Below are positions 63,004-64,000 of a stretch of 64,000 nucleotides of DNA, one piece after another. Made by a program: the position numbers and the translations under genes. The notes under the pieces are model-generated. The model was not told where the DNA came from and ran no database searches. It was given only the letters and a program-made list of their open reading frames with translations. Origin of the DNA: Dyella tabacisoli (lineage in GTDB: Bacteria > Pseudomonadota > Gammaproteobacteria > Xanthomonadales > Rhodanobacteraceae); the NCBI RefSeq assembly GCF_003350925.1, contig NZ_KZ857173.1:496001-560000 (forward strand), given 5' to 3'. Every line of letters starts with the position of its first letter. Within the stretch, counting starts at the first letter, position 1.

Positions 63004-63157
63004 CGCTTGCTCCCCCGAACGACCCCATGACGTTTCTTGTAGATCGCCGCCAATAGCGGCGGCGACCCGGAACGAGGCGTCACTTTAGTTAGATAAAAGC
63101 CAATCAACAATAGCCGTGGCCGATGTTTACACTACATTGCTGCAGCGCATTCTCCCT
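63004..63157. promoter_or_regulatory. fimV upstream region
   Basis: These 154 bases hold no gene. They separate fimV from the coiled-coil protein gene on the same strand, and the fimV promoter is expected here. No operator or hairpin stands out. GGGGGAGC directly before the ATG could serve as ribosome binding site. Confidence 0.35.
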
Positions 63158-63454
63158 TCAGTGGCGTCCTTGGCCTGCATCGGGGGCGGCGTTCAACGCA
63201 CTTAGCTGTTTTCGTAAATCGGCCATAGTGCGGTCCTGCTGCTGCAACCGCTGGTCGGTCTCCCGACTCTTCGCTTCTTGTACTTTCACGTCCTGGCGCA
63301 GTTGCTCGATCTCGGCGTTGCGCTGGGCCAACTGCTGTTCGATCTTCGCCTGCTTGGCGCTGGATACGGGCTTGGATGCCCCATCCGCCCAGGCGGCACC
63401 CACCACGCACAAGCCAAACACCAAGCCGGCAAGCTTCATTACGGTGAATCTCAT
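63158..63454 (-). CDS. Small exported coiled-coil protein
   Basis: Starting at 63454 this protein has 98 residues; 63439 is also possible. A signal peptide (MKLAGLVFGLCVVGAAWADG) is followed by a heptad-patterned helix (KIEQQLAQRNAEIEQLRQDV and QEAKSRETDQRLQQQDRTM) to residue about 85. It is likely an extended periplasmic coiled coil, like small neighbours of fimV seen in this group. It lies 16 bases after the asd stop codon, so both may share a transcript. Its function is unknown. Confidence 0.65.
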   Translation of the reverse strand: MRFTVMKLAGLVFGLCVVGAAWADGASKPVSSAKQAKIEQQLAQRNAEIEQLRQDVKVQEAKSRETDQRLQQQDRTMADLRKQLSALNAAPDAGQGRH

Positions 63455-63470
63455 GTAAAGATCATCCTCA

Positions 63471-64000
63471 TTAAAGGTAGGCTTCAATCAAGTGCTCTGC
63501 GATCTGCACGGCGTTCAACGCGGCGCCTTTGCGGATATTGTCGGCAACCACCCATAGGTTCAGGCCGTGTTCGTGCGAAATATCCTCGCGGATACGGCCG
63601 ACGAATACCGGATCGTGGCCGGCCGCGTCGCCCACCGGGGTCGGGTAGCCGCCGGCCTTGCGCTCGTCCTGTACCACGACACCCTCGGCGCGCTCCAACA
63701 GCTCGCGCGCCTGTTCGGCGGTGATCTTGTCGCGGGTTTCGATGTGTACGGCCTCGGCATGGCCGTAGAACACCGGCACGCGCACCGCCGTCGGGTTCAC
63801 CTGGATGGAGTCGTCCTCCAAGATCTTGCGCGTCTCCCACACCATCTTCATTTCTTCCTTGGTGTAGCCGTTGGGCTGGAAGTCGTCGATGTGCGGGATC
63901 ACGTTGAAAGCGATCTGTTTGGGGAATTTCTTGGTTTCCACTTCCTGGAAACCGAGCAGCGCGGCGGTCTGTTTGCCTAGCTCTTCCATGCCTGAACGGC
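63471..64000 (-). CDS. asd: Aspartate-semialdehyde dehydrogenase, C-terminal part
   Basis: The frame is open to the right edge; only the last 176 or so residues are in the window. They match Asd, which reduces aspartyl phosphate to the semialdehyde for lysine, diaminopimelate, threonine and methionine synthesis. Recognisable segments are [10 protein letters not shown] at the edge, [20 protein letters not shown], the substrate-binding [17 protein letters not shown] (containing the active-site His region) and the C-terminal [20 protein letters not shown]. The N-terminal NADP domain and active-site Cys lie beyond the window. asd is usually found near fimV in Xanthomonadales. Confidence 0.95.
   Translation of the reverse strand, partial: RSGMEELGKQTAALLGFQEVETKKFPKQIAFNVIPHIDDFQPNGYTKEEMKMVWETRKILEDDSIQVNPTAVRVPVFYGHAEAVHIETRDKITAEQARELLERAEGVVVQDERKAGGYPTPVGDAAGHDPVFVGRIREDISHEHGLNLWVVADNIRKGAALNAVQIAEHLIEAYL

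Noticed and set aside
1-64000. tRNA and rRNA genes
   Set aside because: No cloverleaf, CCA end or rRNA core sequence was noticed in the intergenic gaps; a covariance search would settle this.

Overview
The window is a high-GC gammaproteobacterial chromosome segment. Gene content and gene order (asd, a FimV/HubP protein, then truA-trpF-trpB-trpA-accD; a Zur protein with TonB receptor; many TonB/RND/two-component genes) point to the Xanthomonadales, most likely a Rhodanobacteraceae member of the Dyella/Rhodanobacter/Luteibacter type. This assignment rests on recognised protein families and synteny, not on a database search. No rRNA, tRNA or CRISPR array was seen.

Layout. 1-1289 is the N-terminal part of a membrane PAS sensor running off the left edge. 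1361-2140 encodes a close relative of UndA, the diiron fatty-acid decarboxylase that makes 1-undecene. 2375-4045 is urocanate hydratase (hutU). 4168-6244 is an alkylation-repair pair (an Ada-type N-domain/AraC/AlkA fusion plus Ogt). 6267-13335 holds a Gln-rich secreted protein, a nucleotide pyrophosphatase-like lipoprotein, two tandem PD40 propeller paralogues with a fragment of a third, and a large secreted glycosidase-like protein. 13421-17194 has a DMT exporter and a Cpx-type envelope stress module: kinase, regulator, and a divergent Spy/CpxP chaperone sharing a perfect CpxR box. 17245-20206 is an AKR-SDR pair with a divergent LysR regulator. 20341-25980 contains hutG, hutI, a GNAT-amidase fusion and a GMC oxidoreductase. 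hutH is not in the window, so the histidine pathway genes are split.

26082-30956 is a zinc locus: ribosomal protein THX, a CDF exporter, a MerC-like protein, a TonB receptor with a His-rich loop, and zur. A Zur-box-like palindrome lies between the merC-like gene and the receptor. A perfect ten-copy heptamer tandem repeat follows the receptor gene. 31043-39310 is a regulator-kinase pair followed by a three-gene RND metal efflux system. 39486-45311 is a polymorphic-toxin island: an exported Rhs protein with a variable C-terminal tip, a candidate immunity protein, a frameshifted MbcA/ParS-type antitoxin remnant and a pentapeptide-repeat protein.

The remainder is mostly housekeeping: gltX, an outer-membrane protein, a DUF4399 protein, a glycosyltransferase/PAP2 pair, and the tightly coupled truA-trpF-trpB-trpA-accD block (50524-54905). 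Between truA and fimV lies a 5.7 kb accessory stretch with a DUF1456 protein, a DoxX-like membrane protein, a MocR regulator, a secreted protein, an HxlR/glutathione-transferase divergon with a clear operator, a small secreted protein and a TPR-gene remnant. fimV, a coiled-coil periplasmic protein and the C-terminal part of asd close the window. Four copies of an inverted GTAGGTTGGG-type intergenic repeat are scattered through the window.
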